Assembly (NCBI GenBank): GCA_934573735.1
Contig: CAKTMC010000009.1
Coordinates: 1-64,000, forward strand
Source: an uncultured Oscillospiraceae bacterium
GTDB lineage: Bacteria; Bacillota; Clostridia; Oscillospirales; Oscillospiraceae
Direction of reading: 5' to 3'
Length of the DNA stretch: 64,000 nt
Below are positions 52,560-60,270 of the stretch, in pieces. A program made the translations under genes and the position numbers. The notes beneath the pieces were generated by a model, which did not search any database, had not been told where the DNA came from, and saw nothing but the letters and a program-made list of their open reading frames with translations. Every line of letters starts with the position of its first letter. Positions within the stretch are counted from its first letter, which is position 1.

Positions 52560-54362
52560 TCAGTCAACAAGCTTTTCCATCTCATCGACAAGCTCACCGA
52601 AGAGCTCGAGCGCGGAGTTGACGGGGGCGGGGCTGCTCATGTCAACGCCTGCAATCTTCAAAAGACCGATGGGATCGGTGCTGCTGCCGCCGGAGAGGAA
52701 CTTCTTATAATCGGCGACTGCGGGAGCGCCCTCCGCCAGAATACGGTTTGCAATGGCGACGGCGGCGGAGAAGCCGGTGGCGTACTGGAACACATAATAA
52801 TTATAGAAGAAGTGCGGGATGCGCGCCCACTCAAGAGCTATACCCTCATCGGAGACCATGTCGGGACCGAAGTAGAGCTTATTGAGCTCGTGGTACTTCG
52901 CGCAGAGTGCGTCTGCGGTCAGCGCCTCGCCGCGCTCGGACATACGCCCCATCTCAAGCTCAAACTCGGCAAACATCGTCTGACGGTAAACGGTGCCCTT
53001 GAACTGATCCATGAAATGGTTTATGAGATATGCGCGCTCCTTCTTATCCGTGGTCTTGCCGAGAAGATAGCGCATGAGCAGTATCTCGTTGCAGGTGGAG
53101 GCGACCTCGGCGACAAAAATCACATAGTCGCTGGTGCAGGTGGGCTGATACTTGGTGCTATGATAGCTGTGCAGCGCGTGACCCATCTCGTGCGCGAGGG
53201 TGAACATGCTGTCAAGAGTGTCCTTATGGTTGAGCAGGACATAGGGGTGCGGCTGAGAGTTGCCGGAGGAGTAGGCTCCGCCGCGCTTGCCGACGTTTTC
53301 ATACACGTCTATCCAGCGATTGTTGAAGCCCTCCTTCAAAAGCTCTATATAATCCTCGCCCAGAACCTGAAGCGCTTCCAGCACGGTCGCCTTTGCCGCG
53401 TCATAGCTTATCTCCTCGGCGGCGTCCGCGACTATCGGGGTGTACACGTCGTACATATGCAGCTCATCCACGCCCAGCAGCTTTTTGCGCAGGGCGACGT
53501 ACTTGTACATCTTGTCCATGTTGGCGTGGACGGCGTCGATAAGATTGAGATATACCTCGACGGGAACCTCGGTCACGTCCAGAGACGCGGCGAGGGTGCT
53601 TTCGTATTTCCTTGCCCCGGCGAAGAAGCGAAGCTGCTTGAACTGTGCGTCAAGCGTGGCGGCGACGGTGTTCTTGTACTCGCCCAGACGATTGTAGTAG
53701 GCTTCAAAGGTGTTGCGGCGCAGCACGCGGTCACTGCTCTCAAGCAGGGGGACGAAGGAGCCGTTTGTAAGCTGGTGCTTTACTCCGTCCGTATCCTCGA
53801 CCTCGGGGAAGCGAAGCTCGGCGTTGCGGAACACGCTGCCTATGCTCTCGGGCGACTCCGCCATTTCACCGGCGGCGGCAAGCAGAGTCTCCTCCGCGGG
53901 GGAGAGGATGTGCGCGGCGCGGCGGCGAATTTGATAGAGGCTGCGGCGATAGGTCTCAAGCTCCGGCTGAACGGTGTAGAAAAGATTGAGAGTGTCCTCG
54001 GGGATGGACATGATCTCGGGCGTGCGGTAGGCTGCGGCGCTGGCGATGGCGACATAGCTGCTCATGGCCTTGCCGCGCATATCCTGATAGTAGTTGTCGC
54101 CGGTGTCCTGGTCGCCCTTGCAGCTTGCATAGCCGAAGAGACGGCTGAGGCGGATGCTTATCTCATCCTCAAGACGGAAGGACTCAAGCAGCGTCTCCGC
54201 GCTCTCGGCGAGCCTGCCCTGAAAGGCGGCGATGTGTGCGGGCATTTCCTTCAGCGCCTCATACTCGGCAAACCAAGCCTCGTCGCTTTCAAAGATATCC
54301 TTGAGGTTCCATGTGAATTCCTCGGGAACCTCGCTGCGTTTGGGGATGACATTCTGTGCCAT
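52560..54362 (-). CDS. pepF: Oligoendopeptidase F
   Basis: Cytosolic M3-family zinc metallopeptidase cleaving short peptides. The 600 residues are full length. The zinc motif HEMGH lies in TLAHEMGHALHSYHS near residue 388, with the downstream Glu ligand in the VAEVASTCNE segment. GGAGG lies eight bases before the ATG. Monocistronic by position, divergent from the LysM/GH18-like gene. Confidence 0.95.
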   Translation of the reverse strand: MAQNVIPKRSEVPEEFTWNLKDIFESDEAWFAEYEALKEMPAHIAAFQGRLAESAETLLESFRLEDEISIRLSRLFGYASCKGDQDTGDNYYQDMRGKAMSSYVAIASAAAYRTPEIMSIPEDTLNLFYTVQPELETYRRSLYQIRRRAAHILSPAEETLLAAAGEMAESPESIGSVFRNAELRFPEVEDTDGVKHQLTNGSFVPLLESSDRVLRRNTFEAYYNRLGEYKNTVAATLDAQFKQLRFFAGARKYESTLAASLDVTEVPVEVYLNLIDAVHANMDKMYKYVALRKKLLGVDELHMYDVYTPIVADAAEEISYDAAKATVLEALQVLGEDYIELLKEGFNNRWIDVYENVGKRGGAYSSGNSQPHPYVLLNHKDTLDSMFTLAHEMGHALHSYHSTKYQPTCTSDYVIFVAEVASTCNEILLMRYLLGKTTDKKERAYLINHFMDQFKGTVYRQTMFAEFELEMGRMSERGEALTADALCAKYHELNKLYFGPDMVSDEGIALEWARIPHFFYNYYVFQYATGFSAAVAIANRILAEGAPAVADYKKFLSGGSSTDPIGLLKIAGVDMSSPAPVNSALELFGELVDEMEKLVD

Positions 54363-54484
54363 ATAACAGACCTCCAGACCGAATAAAAATATATGATATT
54401 ATATCACATACGGATAAGATTGCAAATACGGATTTTTCACGAATATAATTTAGCATCAAGGCTTAAAAGCTGAAAGGAGAGCTT

Positions 54485-55618
54485 ATGGAGATATATCTTG
54501 TGCGCGGCGGCGAGAGTCTCTCAGCCGTGGCGCGGCGCTTTGGGACGGAGGCGGCGGAGCTTGCGCGGATAAACCAGCTCAGCGACCCGGCCCGGCTTGT
54601 GCCCGGGATGGCGCTTCTTGTTCCGGGGGAGAGCGAGCCGGAGCGCCGCAGCATTGAGGTCAACGCCTGCGCATACCCCACGATATCCGATGCGGTCATG
54701 GCGGAGACGCTGCCCTATCTCAGCTTTTTCTGCCCTCTCGCTTATCGTGTGAGCACGGCGGGGGAGCTTATGCCGGCGGAGGATGCGCGGCTCATATCCG
54801 CGGCCTGCGCGCAGCGGGCGGCGGCGCTTATGACGGTGACGAATATAGGGCGCTCGGGCGGCTACTCGGGCGAGGCGGCGCACGCGATATTTACGGTGCC
54901 GGCGGTGCAGGACGCATTTTTTGACAGTCTCCTCCGGCTTTTGCGGCAAAAGGGCTATTACGGAGTGAATTTTCATCTCCAATATATCTACCCCTACGAC
55001 CGGGAGGCCTACAGCGCATTTCTCCGCCGCGCCTCGGATGAGCTGCACCGGCAGGGATATTTTCTTTTAAGCTCCATAGCCCCAAGGGAGAGCGGAGCGC
55101 AGGAGGGGCTTTTGTGCGCGGCGCAGGACTATGCCGCCCACGGTAAATACGCCGACCGCGTGGTGATACTCTGCCATGACTGGGGCTATAGCTACAGCGC
55201 GCCGCAGGCAGTCTCGCCGATAAACCGGGTGCGGCGGGTGCTTGAATATGCCGTGGGGGAAATTCCGCCGGGGAAGCTGCTGCTCGGCTGCTCGCTCTGC
55301 GGCTACTCATGGCGGCTTCCGTGGCGGCAGGGGGACGCGGCTGTGCCGGTATCAAGCGCGGCGGCGATGAATTTGGCAGTGGCCTCGGGCGCGGAGATAA
55401 AGCTCGATAAGGGCGCACAGTCGCCCTTTTTCACCTACACCGACGCCGCGGGTGAGCGGCGGCTCGTCCGCTTTGAGGATGCGCGCAGTCACAGGGCGCG
55501 GCTGCGGCTCGTGAGGGATTATTCGCTTGCGGGGCTAAGCCTTAATACGGCAAACAGGCTATGCCGCCCCATGCTTGAGCTGCTCGGAAGTATGTTCGAC
55601 ACGGAAAAGCTTATATAA
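54485..55618 (+). CDS. LysM plus GH18-like protein with replaced catalytic acids
   Basis: 377 residues. A LysM domain (YLVRGGESLSAVARRFGTEA; about 2-47) precedes a GH18-type barrel resembling the spore cortex hydrolases YaaH/SleL. In active relatives the core strand ends in D-F-E or D-W-E; here it reads GVNFHLQYIYPYDREAY, giving His164 and Gln166 where Asp and the catalytic Glu are expected. The rest of the barrel is complete, so this looks like a pseudo-enzyme that binds peptidoglycan or chitin-like glycans without cleaving them. There is no signal peptide, as for YaaH. AAAGGAG precedes the ATG. Confidence 0.82.
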   Translation: MEIYLVRGGESLSAVARRFGTEAAELARINQLSDPARLVPGMALLVPGESEPERRSIEVNACAYPTISDAVMAETLPYLSFFCPLAYRVSTAGELMPAEDARLISAACAQRAAALMTVTNIGRSGGYSGEAAHAIFTVPAVQDAFFDSLLRLLRQKGYYGVNFHLQYIYPYDREAYSAFLRRASDELHRQGYFLLSSIAPRESGAQEGLLCAAQDYAAHGKYADRVVILCHDWGYSYSAPQAVSPINRVRRVLEYAVGEIPPGKLLLGCSLCGYSWRLPWRQGDAAVPVSSAAAMNLAVASGAEIKLDKGAQSPFFTYTDAAGERRLVRFEDARSHRARLRLVRDYSLAGLSLNTANRLCRPMLELLGSMFDTEKLI

Positions 55619-55626
55619 GCTTTTCC
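55603..55626 (+). terminator. Palindrome at the end of the GH18-like gene
   Basis: A perfect 24-bp palindrome (arm GGAAAAGCTTAT) overlaps the stop codon. The right arm ends TTTTCC, so it could act as a terminator, although no extra T-run follows. Confidence 0.55.
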
Positions 55627-55638
55627 CCGAAAAACAGA

Positions 55639-55795
55639 CTGTAGACAAAGCTGTCGGCAATGTATAGAATTGCATGGGGAGAGTGCAGAGAGGGGACGGG
55701 AGTCCCCTTTCTGTGTTCAATCCGAGCTTATTCAGGAGTGTTTTTGAATACTCCTGAATAAGTTTTCAAGGCATCGAACTTTGTCGATGCCTTGA
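55639..55795 (+). repeat. 157-bp structured repeat, copy A
   Basis: Matches bases 59501-59657 without gaps, with nine differences (about 94% identity). It contains three hairpins in order: GGGGAC-GGGA-GTCCCC, CTTATTCAGGAGT/ACTCCTGAATAAG, and CAAGGCATCGA/TCGATGCCTTG. Several differences between copies are paired changes that keep the stems intact, pointing to a functional RNA or DNA fold. It lies upstream of the signalling cassette promoter. Confidence 0.92.
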
Positions 55796-55819
55796 AAGCA
55801 ATGCTTTTCAATGTGCTTA

Positions 55820-55848
55820 TTGCGAAAACGCCTCGCTTCGGCTATAAT
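55820..55848 (+). promoter_or_regulatory. Promoter of the signalling cassette
   Basis: TTGCGA and TATAAT are separated by 17 bp, about 36 bp before the ATG of the 7TM gene, with AGGGAGG as ribosome-binding site. Confidence 0.7.
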
Positions 55849-55884
55849 ATATTATAAGCATATTATAGGGAGGCGCTGCGGCAG

Positions 55885-57573
55885 ATGAGAAAAGAAAAGT
55901 CCTATAGCTTTCCCGCCATTCTTGCGGCGGCCGCCATCCTGCTTGCCTATTTATGCCGCATAACGACCAAGTTCAGCTTTGAGCTCAGGCTTCGGGAGGA
56001 GCTTATTCTCCCGCTGACGCTGCTGCGGAGCATGATATATCTATGCCTTTTTATGGCGTGGGGAATTTCCCTGAAAATGCGTATTCAGCAAAAGCAGGTG
56101 CAGAAATACATGATAGGCGCGGCGGTGCTCATCGTGTTCTGGATATTTGTCCGCTCGCTCAGATTTATGATATTCACCGTGCCGCCCGCCCCGCGCTATC
56201 TCTGGTATATGTACTATCTCCCGCTGCTCGCCTTGCCGACCTCGGCGCTCATGGTTGCGCTGTCTATCGGAAAGAGCGACGATTACCGCCTGCCGCAGCA
56301 TGTCGTTGTGCTGTGGACAATTCCGGCGCTGCTGTTTTTGCTCGTCATGACAAACGATCTGCATCAGTTTGTTTTCAAATTCCCGGCGGAGCAGTCCTTC
56401 ATGGAGTGGAACAACGACTATAGCTACGGCTTCGGCTTTGTCCTCGTTACGGCGTGGGAGCTTATAAGCTCCGTGACGGCCTTTGCAATGCTGCTGAAAA
56501 AATGCCGTCTGCCGTGGAACCGGCGGCTTGCATGGCTTCCCGCGGTCCCGCTGGCGCTGTCGTTTTTGTATCTCGGGATGTACGGCTTCAACTTCAAGTG
56601 GTTTTTCCTCTTCTTTGGGGATATGACTGTGATGCAGAGCCTGCTTTGCGCCGCGACGCTCGAGGGCTGTATTCAGTTCGGGCTTATTCAATCCAATTCG
56701 CATTACGGAGAGCTTTTTGAGGCGGTGAACGGCTGCTCCGCGCAAATCACCGACCGTGATTTTAAGGTAAAATTCCTTGCTACGGACGCGGAGAGCTTTT
56801 CCGAGGAGAGGATACGCGCCGCCGAGAAAGCGCCGCTGCGCCTTGACGACGGCGAGGTACTGCATACGATGCCCGTCAGCGGCGGCTACGCCGTGTGGAC
56901 GGAGGATAACGCGGAGCTTATCGCCCTCGCCGAGGAGCTGGGGGATTTGCAGGAGGAGCTTAAGGACCGCAATGAGCTGCTGCGCTACGAGTATGAGCGG
57001 GAGAAGGTGCGCAAGGAGATAGAGGAGCAAAACCGGCTCTATGACCTGCTGCAATCCGTGACCCAAAAGCAAATCGACGGCATTGCGGCGCTTGTAAAGG
57101 AATATCAGCAGAGCGGGGACAAAAGCTCGGAGAGCGCCCGCCGCATACTTGCAAAAATTGCCGTGCTATGCAGCTTTATCAAACGGCGCAAGCATCTGGC
57201 GCTGTCGAGCTATAAGGACTATCGAATTCCCGCCGAGGAGCTGCGTTCCGCGTTTCGTGAGTCGATGCAGACGCTGGAGCTGCTGGACGTCAGCCACAGC
57301 TTCTATTTTGCGGAGACGGAGCTTTTGGACGGCTCGGAGGCCACGGCGCTGTATGATTTCTTTGAGGACGTGATAGAGGCGGCGCTCGACAGCCTGCGCT
57401 CGGTCAATGTCCGCATCTCGCGCATCGGGGGAAGGCGGCGCATCGCCGTGACGCTGGAGTGCGAGGCGGAGCTTTCGGCGCTTGCGCGGGATTATCCCGG
57501 CGCGGAGCTTGACAATGACGAGGGCGAATGGACCTGCCTGCTCACGCTCGGAACAGGGGGTGAGGGCAGATGA
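55885..57573 (+). CDS. 7TM sensor protein with degenerate kinase-like C-terminus
   Basis: 562 residues. Seven hydrophobic spans fill about 10-270 (the layout of the N-terminal 7TM domain of some histidine kinases). A PAS-like stretch follows (about 275-345), then a long charged coiled coil (ELGDLQEELKDRNELLRYEY; about 345-395) and a helical region to the end. No phospho-accepting H-box and no ATP-binding N or G box can be found, so it cannot be an active kinase by itself. Its stop overlaps the next kinase by ATGA. I infer a sensory partner that dimerises with or steers that kinase. Confidence 0.75.
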   Translation: MRKEKSYSFPAILAAAAILLAYLCRITTKFSFELRLREELILPLTLLRSMIYLCLFMAWGISLKMRIQQKQVQKYMIGAAVLIVFWIFVRSLRFMIFTVPPAPRYLWYMYYLPLLALPTSALMVALSIGKSDDYRLPQHVVVLWTIPALLFLLVMTNDLHQFVFKFPAEQSFMEWNNDYSYGFGFVLVTAWELISSVTAFAMLLKKCRLPWNRRLAWLPAVPLALSFLYLGMYGFNFKWFFLFFGDMTVMQSLLCAATLEGCIQFGLIQSNSHYGELFEAVNGCSAQITDRDFKVKFLATDAESFSEERIRAAEKAPLRLDDGEVLHTMPVSGGYAVWTEDNAELIALAEELGDLQEELKDRNELLRYEYEREKVRKEIEEQNRLYDLLQSVTQKQIDGIAALVKEYQQSGDKSSESARRILAKIAVLCSFIKRRKHLALSSYKDYRIPAEELRSAFRESMQTLELLDVSHSFYFAETELLDGSEATALYDFFEDVIEAALDSLRSVNVRISRIGGRRRIAVTLECEAELSALARDYPGAELDNDEGEWTCLLTLGTGGEGR

Positions 57574-58829
57574 CGGTATTTTCCGGCATATCGCTTTTTT
57601 ATCAAAATCTTCTGCAATTACTGCTCTTTGTAATGCTGCTTGCGGAGCTGTATCTGCTCATTGAGAAAATCTCGCACCGAGCGCCGGGGCAGCTTTGCCT
57701 TGCGTCGAGCATTATGCTTACGCTGAATTTCCTGCTCCTGCTTTTCCTTGCGCGCGAACGGCATGACGTGCCGCCGAGCGAGATAGCGGAGCACATACCA
57801 TGGACGGTGGTTGCAATAGTCGTGCTTTTGTCGGCGGAGCATATCGCCATAGACTTCCCGATGGAGAAAAGCCGCGCGGCGGCGACGCTGTCCGCAGCGT
57901 CCATCGTGGAGGCGACAAACGACGTGCCCATGGGAGTATGCTTTTCAAACCCCACGGGGCGCATAATCCTGTGCAATAATAAGCTTCGTGTTCTTGCAAA
58001 TCAGCTCACCGGCGGCTATCCGCAGATGATGGAGGAGCTTACACGGGCGCTGGACGCGCCACCCGAGACGGTGACGCGCCTGCCCGACGGGAAGCTGCGC
58101 TTTTCGGACGGCTGCGTATATAATTTTCAGTATATCGGGCTTACGGTCGGCGGCGAGAGCGGCTGGCATCAGCTCATGGCGCAAAACGTCACGGAGCAGG
58201 TGGAGATAAACGAGCAGCTTGCCCGCGAAAACGAGAAGCTCAAGAAAACAAACGCAAGACTGCAAAAAATGCATGAGCGCATGGCGGACGATATCCGCGA
58301 AAAGGAGAGCCTGCAATTCAAGGTCTATATACATGACAGCATGGGCAGGAGCCTTTTGAGTATTCAGGATATCATGAACAGCGGCGAGGAGACGGAGAAA
58401 AAGCTGAAATCGCTCAAGGAGGCGGTCGCGGTGCTCTCCGGCAGCCGCCCCGAGTTTGACGACAGCATACAGAAGGTCATTCAAAGCTCCGCAGAGCTTG
58501 GCGTAAGGGTGCTGCTGTCCGGCTATCTTCCGAGCGGGACACGGGTCGAGGCGCTGACCGTGCAGGCGGTGCGGGAATGTGTGACAAACTGCATCCGCCA
58601 CGCAAAGGGCAATGAGGTGAGGGTAGACATTAAAAACTACGCCCAGATATACACCGTGACCATAAGCAATAACGGCGAAAAGCCGAGGAGCGCCGTCACC
58701 GAGGGCAGCGGACTGACCGGTCTGCGCCGCAGTGTGGAGTCGGCGGGCGGCGAGATGAGGATATCGCACTCTCCGGCCTTCGCGCTGATTTTGAACCTGC
58801 CGGGAAAGGAGAACGAGGACTATGATTAA
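57570..58829 (+). CDS. Sensor histidine kinase
   Basis: 419 residues. About three N-terminal spans (5-90) are followed by a PAS-like domain (about 105-205) and a coiled coil (NEQLARENEKLKKTNARLQK). The phospho-acceptor motif is IHDSMGRSLLSIQDIM; the ATPase domain has the N box AVRECVTNCIRHAKGNEV and the G box EGSGLTGLRRSVESAGGEM. The H-D-x-x-G spelling places it near the NarX/DesK (HisKA_3) type. Overlap with both neighbours implies coupled translation and a one-to-one partnership with the downstream regulator. Confidence 0.88.
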   Translation: MTVFSGISLFYQNLLQLLLFVMLLAELYLLIEKISHRAPGQLCLASSIMLTLNFLLLLFLARERHDVPPSEIAEHIPWTVVAIVVLLSAEHIAIDFPMEKSRAAATLSAASIVEATNDVPMGVCFSNPTGRIILCNNKLRVLANQLTGGYPQMMEELTRALDAPPETVTRLPDGKLRFSDGCVYNFQYIGLTVGGESGWHQLMAQNVTEQVEINEQLARENEKLKKTNARLQKMHERMADDIREKESLQFKVYIHDSMGRSLLSIQDIMNSGEETEKKLKSLKEAVAVLSGSRPEFDDSIQKVIQSSAELGVRVLLSGYLPSGTRVEALTVQAVRECVTNCIRHAKGNEVRVDIKNYAQIYTVTISNNGEKPRSAVTEGSGLTGLRRSVESAGGEMRISHSPAFALILNLPGKENEDYD

Positions 58830-59463
58830 CACCCTGCTTGTCGAGGACGACCTGTATATACAAAGGCATTTTGTCGAGCGCTTTTCCGAGGAAGAGGATA
58901 TACGCATCGTCGCCGCCGTGCGGGACGCATTCGAGGCGGAAGGACTATGCGGTCAGGGGGGCATCGACCTTGTGCTCATGGATGTGCTGACGCTGCACAA
59001 GCATTCCGGGCTTGCCGCCGGTAAGCGCATAAGGGAGGCGTATCCGAATATCAAGGTGCTTATCGTTACCTCCCTTGTAGACCCCGAGGTCTTGCAGCAG
59101 GCAAGACGCGGCTGCGCGGACAGCCTGTGGTATAAGGACCACGGCACGGACGCGATTATGGACGTGATACGCCGCACGATGGCGGGGGAGCGGGTCTTTC
59201 CGAGCTTTTCTCCCTCCGTCGAGATGAAAAGGTGTATGTCCGAGGATTTTACCCCCGCCCAGATAGAAATTCTGCGCGCCTTTATAAAGGGCTATACCTA
59301 CCGCGAGATTGCGGAGAAGTTCAATCTCTCGGTGAGCGGCGTGCGATATAATATCGCCGAGATGGTGAGGATAGGCGGCTTTAAGAACAAGGAAGAGCTG
59401 ACCACCGTGGCAATTGAAAATAAGCTTGTCGTCACGACGCTTGACGACGGCGAGACAGAATAA
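58822..59463 (+). CDS. NarL/FixJ-type response regulator
   Basis: 213 residues. The receiver domain has LLVEDD (acidic pair), the phospho-Asp in LVLMDVLT and a Lys in SLWYKDHG. The C-terminal LuxR-type helix-turn-helix reads RAFIKGYTYREIAEKFNLSV. It overlaps the kinase gene by 8 bp. The likely target includes its own operon or the neighbouring promoters, but no binding site can be proven from sequence. Confidence 0.9.
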   Translation: MINTLLVEDDLYIQRHFVERFSEEEDIRIVAAVRDAFEAEGLCGQGGIDLVLMDVLTLHKHSGLAAGKRIREAYPNIKVLIVTSLVDPEVLQQARRGCADSLWYKDHGTDAIMDVIRRTMAGERVFPSFSPSVEMKRCMSEDFTPAQIEILRAFIKGYTYREIAEKFNLSVSGVRYNIAEMVRIGGFKNKEELTTVAIENKLVVTTLDDGETE

Positions 59464-59467
59464 GCTT

Positions 59468-59497
59468 GAGCTCCCGAGAAAAAATTCTCGGGAGCTC
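59468..59497 (+). terminator. Palindromic terminator-like hairpin, copy 1
   Basis: GAGCTCCCGAGAA/TTCTCGGGAGCTC with an AAAA loop begins five bases after the regulator stop codon. The same hairpin recurs at 59656-59685, so the two copies bracket repeat B. Confidence 0.8.
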
Positions 59498-59500
59498 AGC

Positions 59501-59657
59501 CTGTAGACAAAGTTACCGGCAATGCATAGAATTGCATGGGGAGAGTGCAGAGAGGGGACGGGAGTCCCCTTTCTGCGTTCAATCCGAGCTTATTCAGGAG
59601 TATTTTTGAATGCTCCTGAATAAGTTTTCAAGGCGTCGAACTTTGTCGACGCCTTGA
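59501..59657 (+). repeat. 157-bp structured repeat, copy B
   Basis: Gap-free partner of 55639-55795. Relative to copy A the third stem changes from GCATCGA/TCGATGC to GCGTCGA/TCGACGC, a compensatory A-T to G-C pair. The second stem has two changes that exchange pair types (T-A and G-T become T-G and A-T). The first hairpin GGGGACGGGAGTCCCC is identical. The two copies flank exactly the three-gene signalling cassette. Confidence 0.92.
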
Positions 59658-59690
59658 GCTCCCGAGAAAAAATTCTCGGGAGCTTATTTT
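59656..59690 (+). terminator. Palindromic terminator hairpin, copy 2
   Basis: Same stem as the hairpin at 59468-59497, here followed by TATTTTT, so it has the form of a true intrinsic terminator. Confidence 0.8.
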
Positions 59691-59782
59691 TCGGCAATTC
59701 TAATGATTTTCAACAAGATATTTATGCGAAACGCTGAAACACGGCGAGATAAATTTGAGCTTCTGAGCAAAATCCACAACAT

Positions 59783-59800
59783 ACTGACACAAGTGTCAGT
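59783..59800. promoter_or_regulatory. Perfect inverted repeat, candidate operator
   Basis: ACTGACAC-AA-GTGTCAGT is an 18-bp perfect dyad that ends inside the -35 element of the following promoter. A protein bound here would compete with or contact RNA polymerase. Confidence 0.6.
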
Positions 59801-59827
59801 GACAAAAGGGGAGAGTGCCGCTATAAT
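59799..59827 (+). promoter_or_regulatory. Promoter of the pseudo-receiver gene
   Basis: GTGACA and TATAAT (perfect) are separated by 17 bp, followed by a leader of about 40 bp with GGAGGTG and AAGGAG. Confidence 0.75.
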
Positions 59828-59872
59828 TATTGATGTGAAAGTTTAAGCAAAAGCGGAGGTGACGAAGGAGAA

Positions 59873-60256
59873 GTGAAAAGAATAGTTTTGGATATGCAGA
59901 GCACCTTGTATGCAAGGCAGATGGAGCGGGCGCTTTTGCAGGAGCTTGACAACTGGCAGGTCGTTATCGCCGAGGAGCCGAGTCTTACGGCGGATATCTG
60001 CAAAACGCATATGCCGAGCGTCCTTTTGATGGAGGTCACCTGCTACACTCCGTGGAGACTGTCCGAGCGCATGGAGGTACGCAGCAAGGTGAAAAGGAAT
60101 TGTCCCGACTGTAAGATCATTCTCACCGTCGAGGAGCGGGCGGATAAGGAGCTTGCAGAGCAGGTCAAGGCCGCCAAAAGGGATGGGCTGATAGATGCGT
60201 TTATCTTCCTGTCCATGACTGATAAGTATCTTCCGGCGCTGCTGGATACGTTGTGA
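59873..60256 (+). CDS. Stand-alone receiver-like protein lacking the phospho-Asp
   Basis: 127 residues with the alternating beta/alpha pattern of a CheY-like receiver: IVLDMQS at strand 1, PSVLLMEVTC at strand 3, CKIILTVEE at strand 4, GLIDAFIFLS at strand 5. The position of the phosphorylated Asp is Glu54 (LLMEV), the usual Asp pair is reduced to one Asp, and the strand-5 Lys is missing. It would not be phosphorylated normally; Glu may mimic the active state. GTG start, AAGGAG upstream. It lies next to the signalling cassette but has its own promoter. Confidence 0.65.
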   Translation: MKRIVLDMQSTLYARQMERALLQELDNWQVVIAEEPSLTADICKTHMPSVLLMEVTCYTPWRLSERMEVRSKVKRNCPDCKIILTVEERADKELAEQVKAAKRDGLIDAFIFLSMTDKYLPALLDTL

Positions 60257-60270
60257 AAAGAGGTAATGAG

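Larger units (their letters stand above)
59464..59872. other. Intergenic region with repeat copy B, palindromes and a regulated promoter
   Basis: 409 bp without a gene. In order: a 30-bp palindrome right after the regulator stop, the 157-bp repeat, a second copy of the palindrome, then AT-rich sequence with a perfect inverted repeat touching the -35 element of the pseudo-receiver promoter. Confidence 0.8.

Noticed and set aside
52485..54386. Plus-strand open frame of 633 codons opposite pepF
   Set aside because: PepF with its HEMGH zinc motif is on the minus strand; the plus frame begins inside the terminator hairpin and has no recognisable domain.
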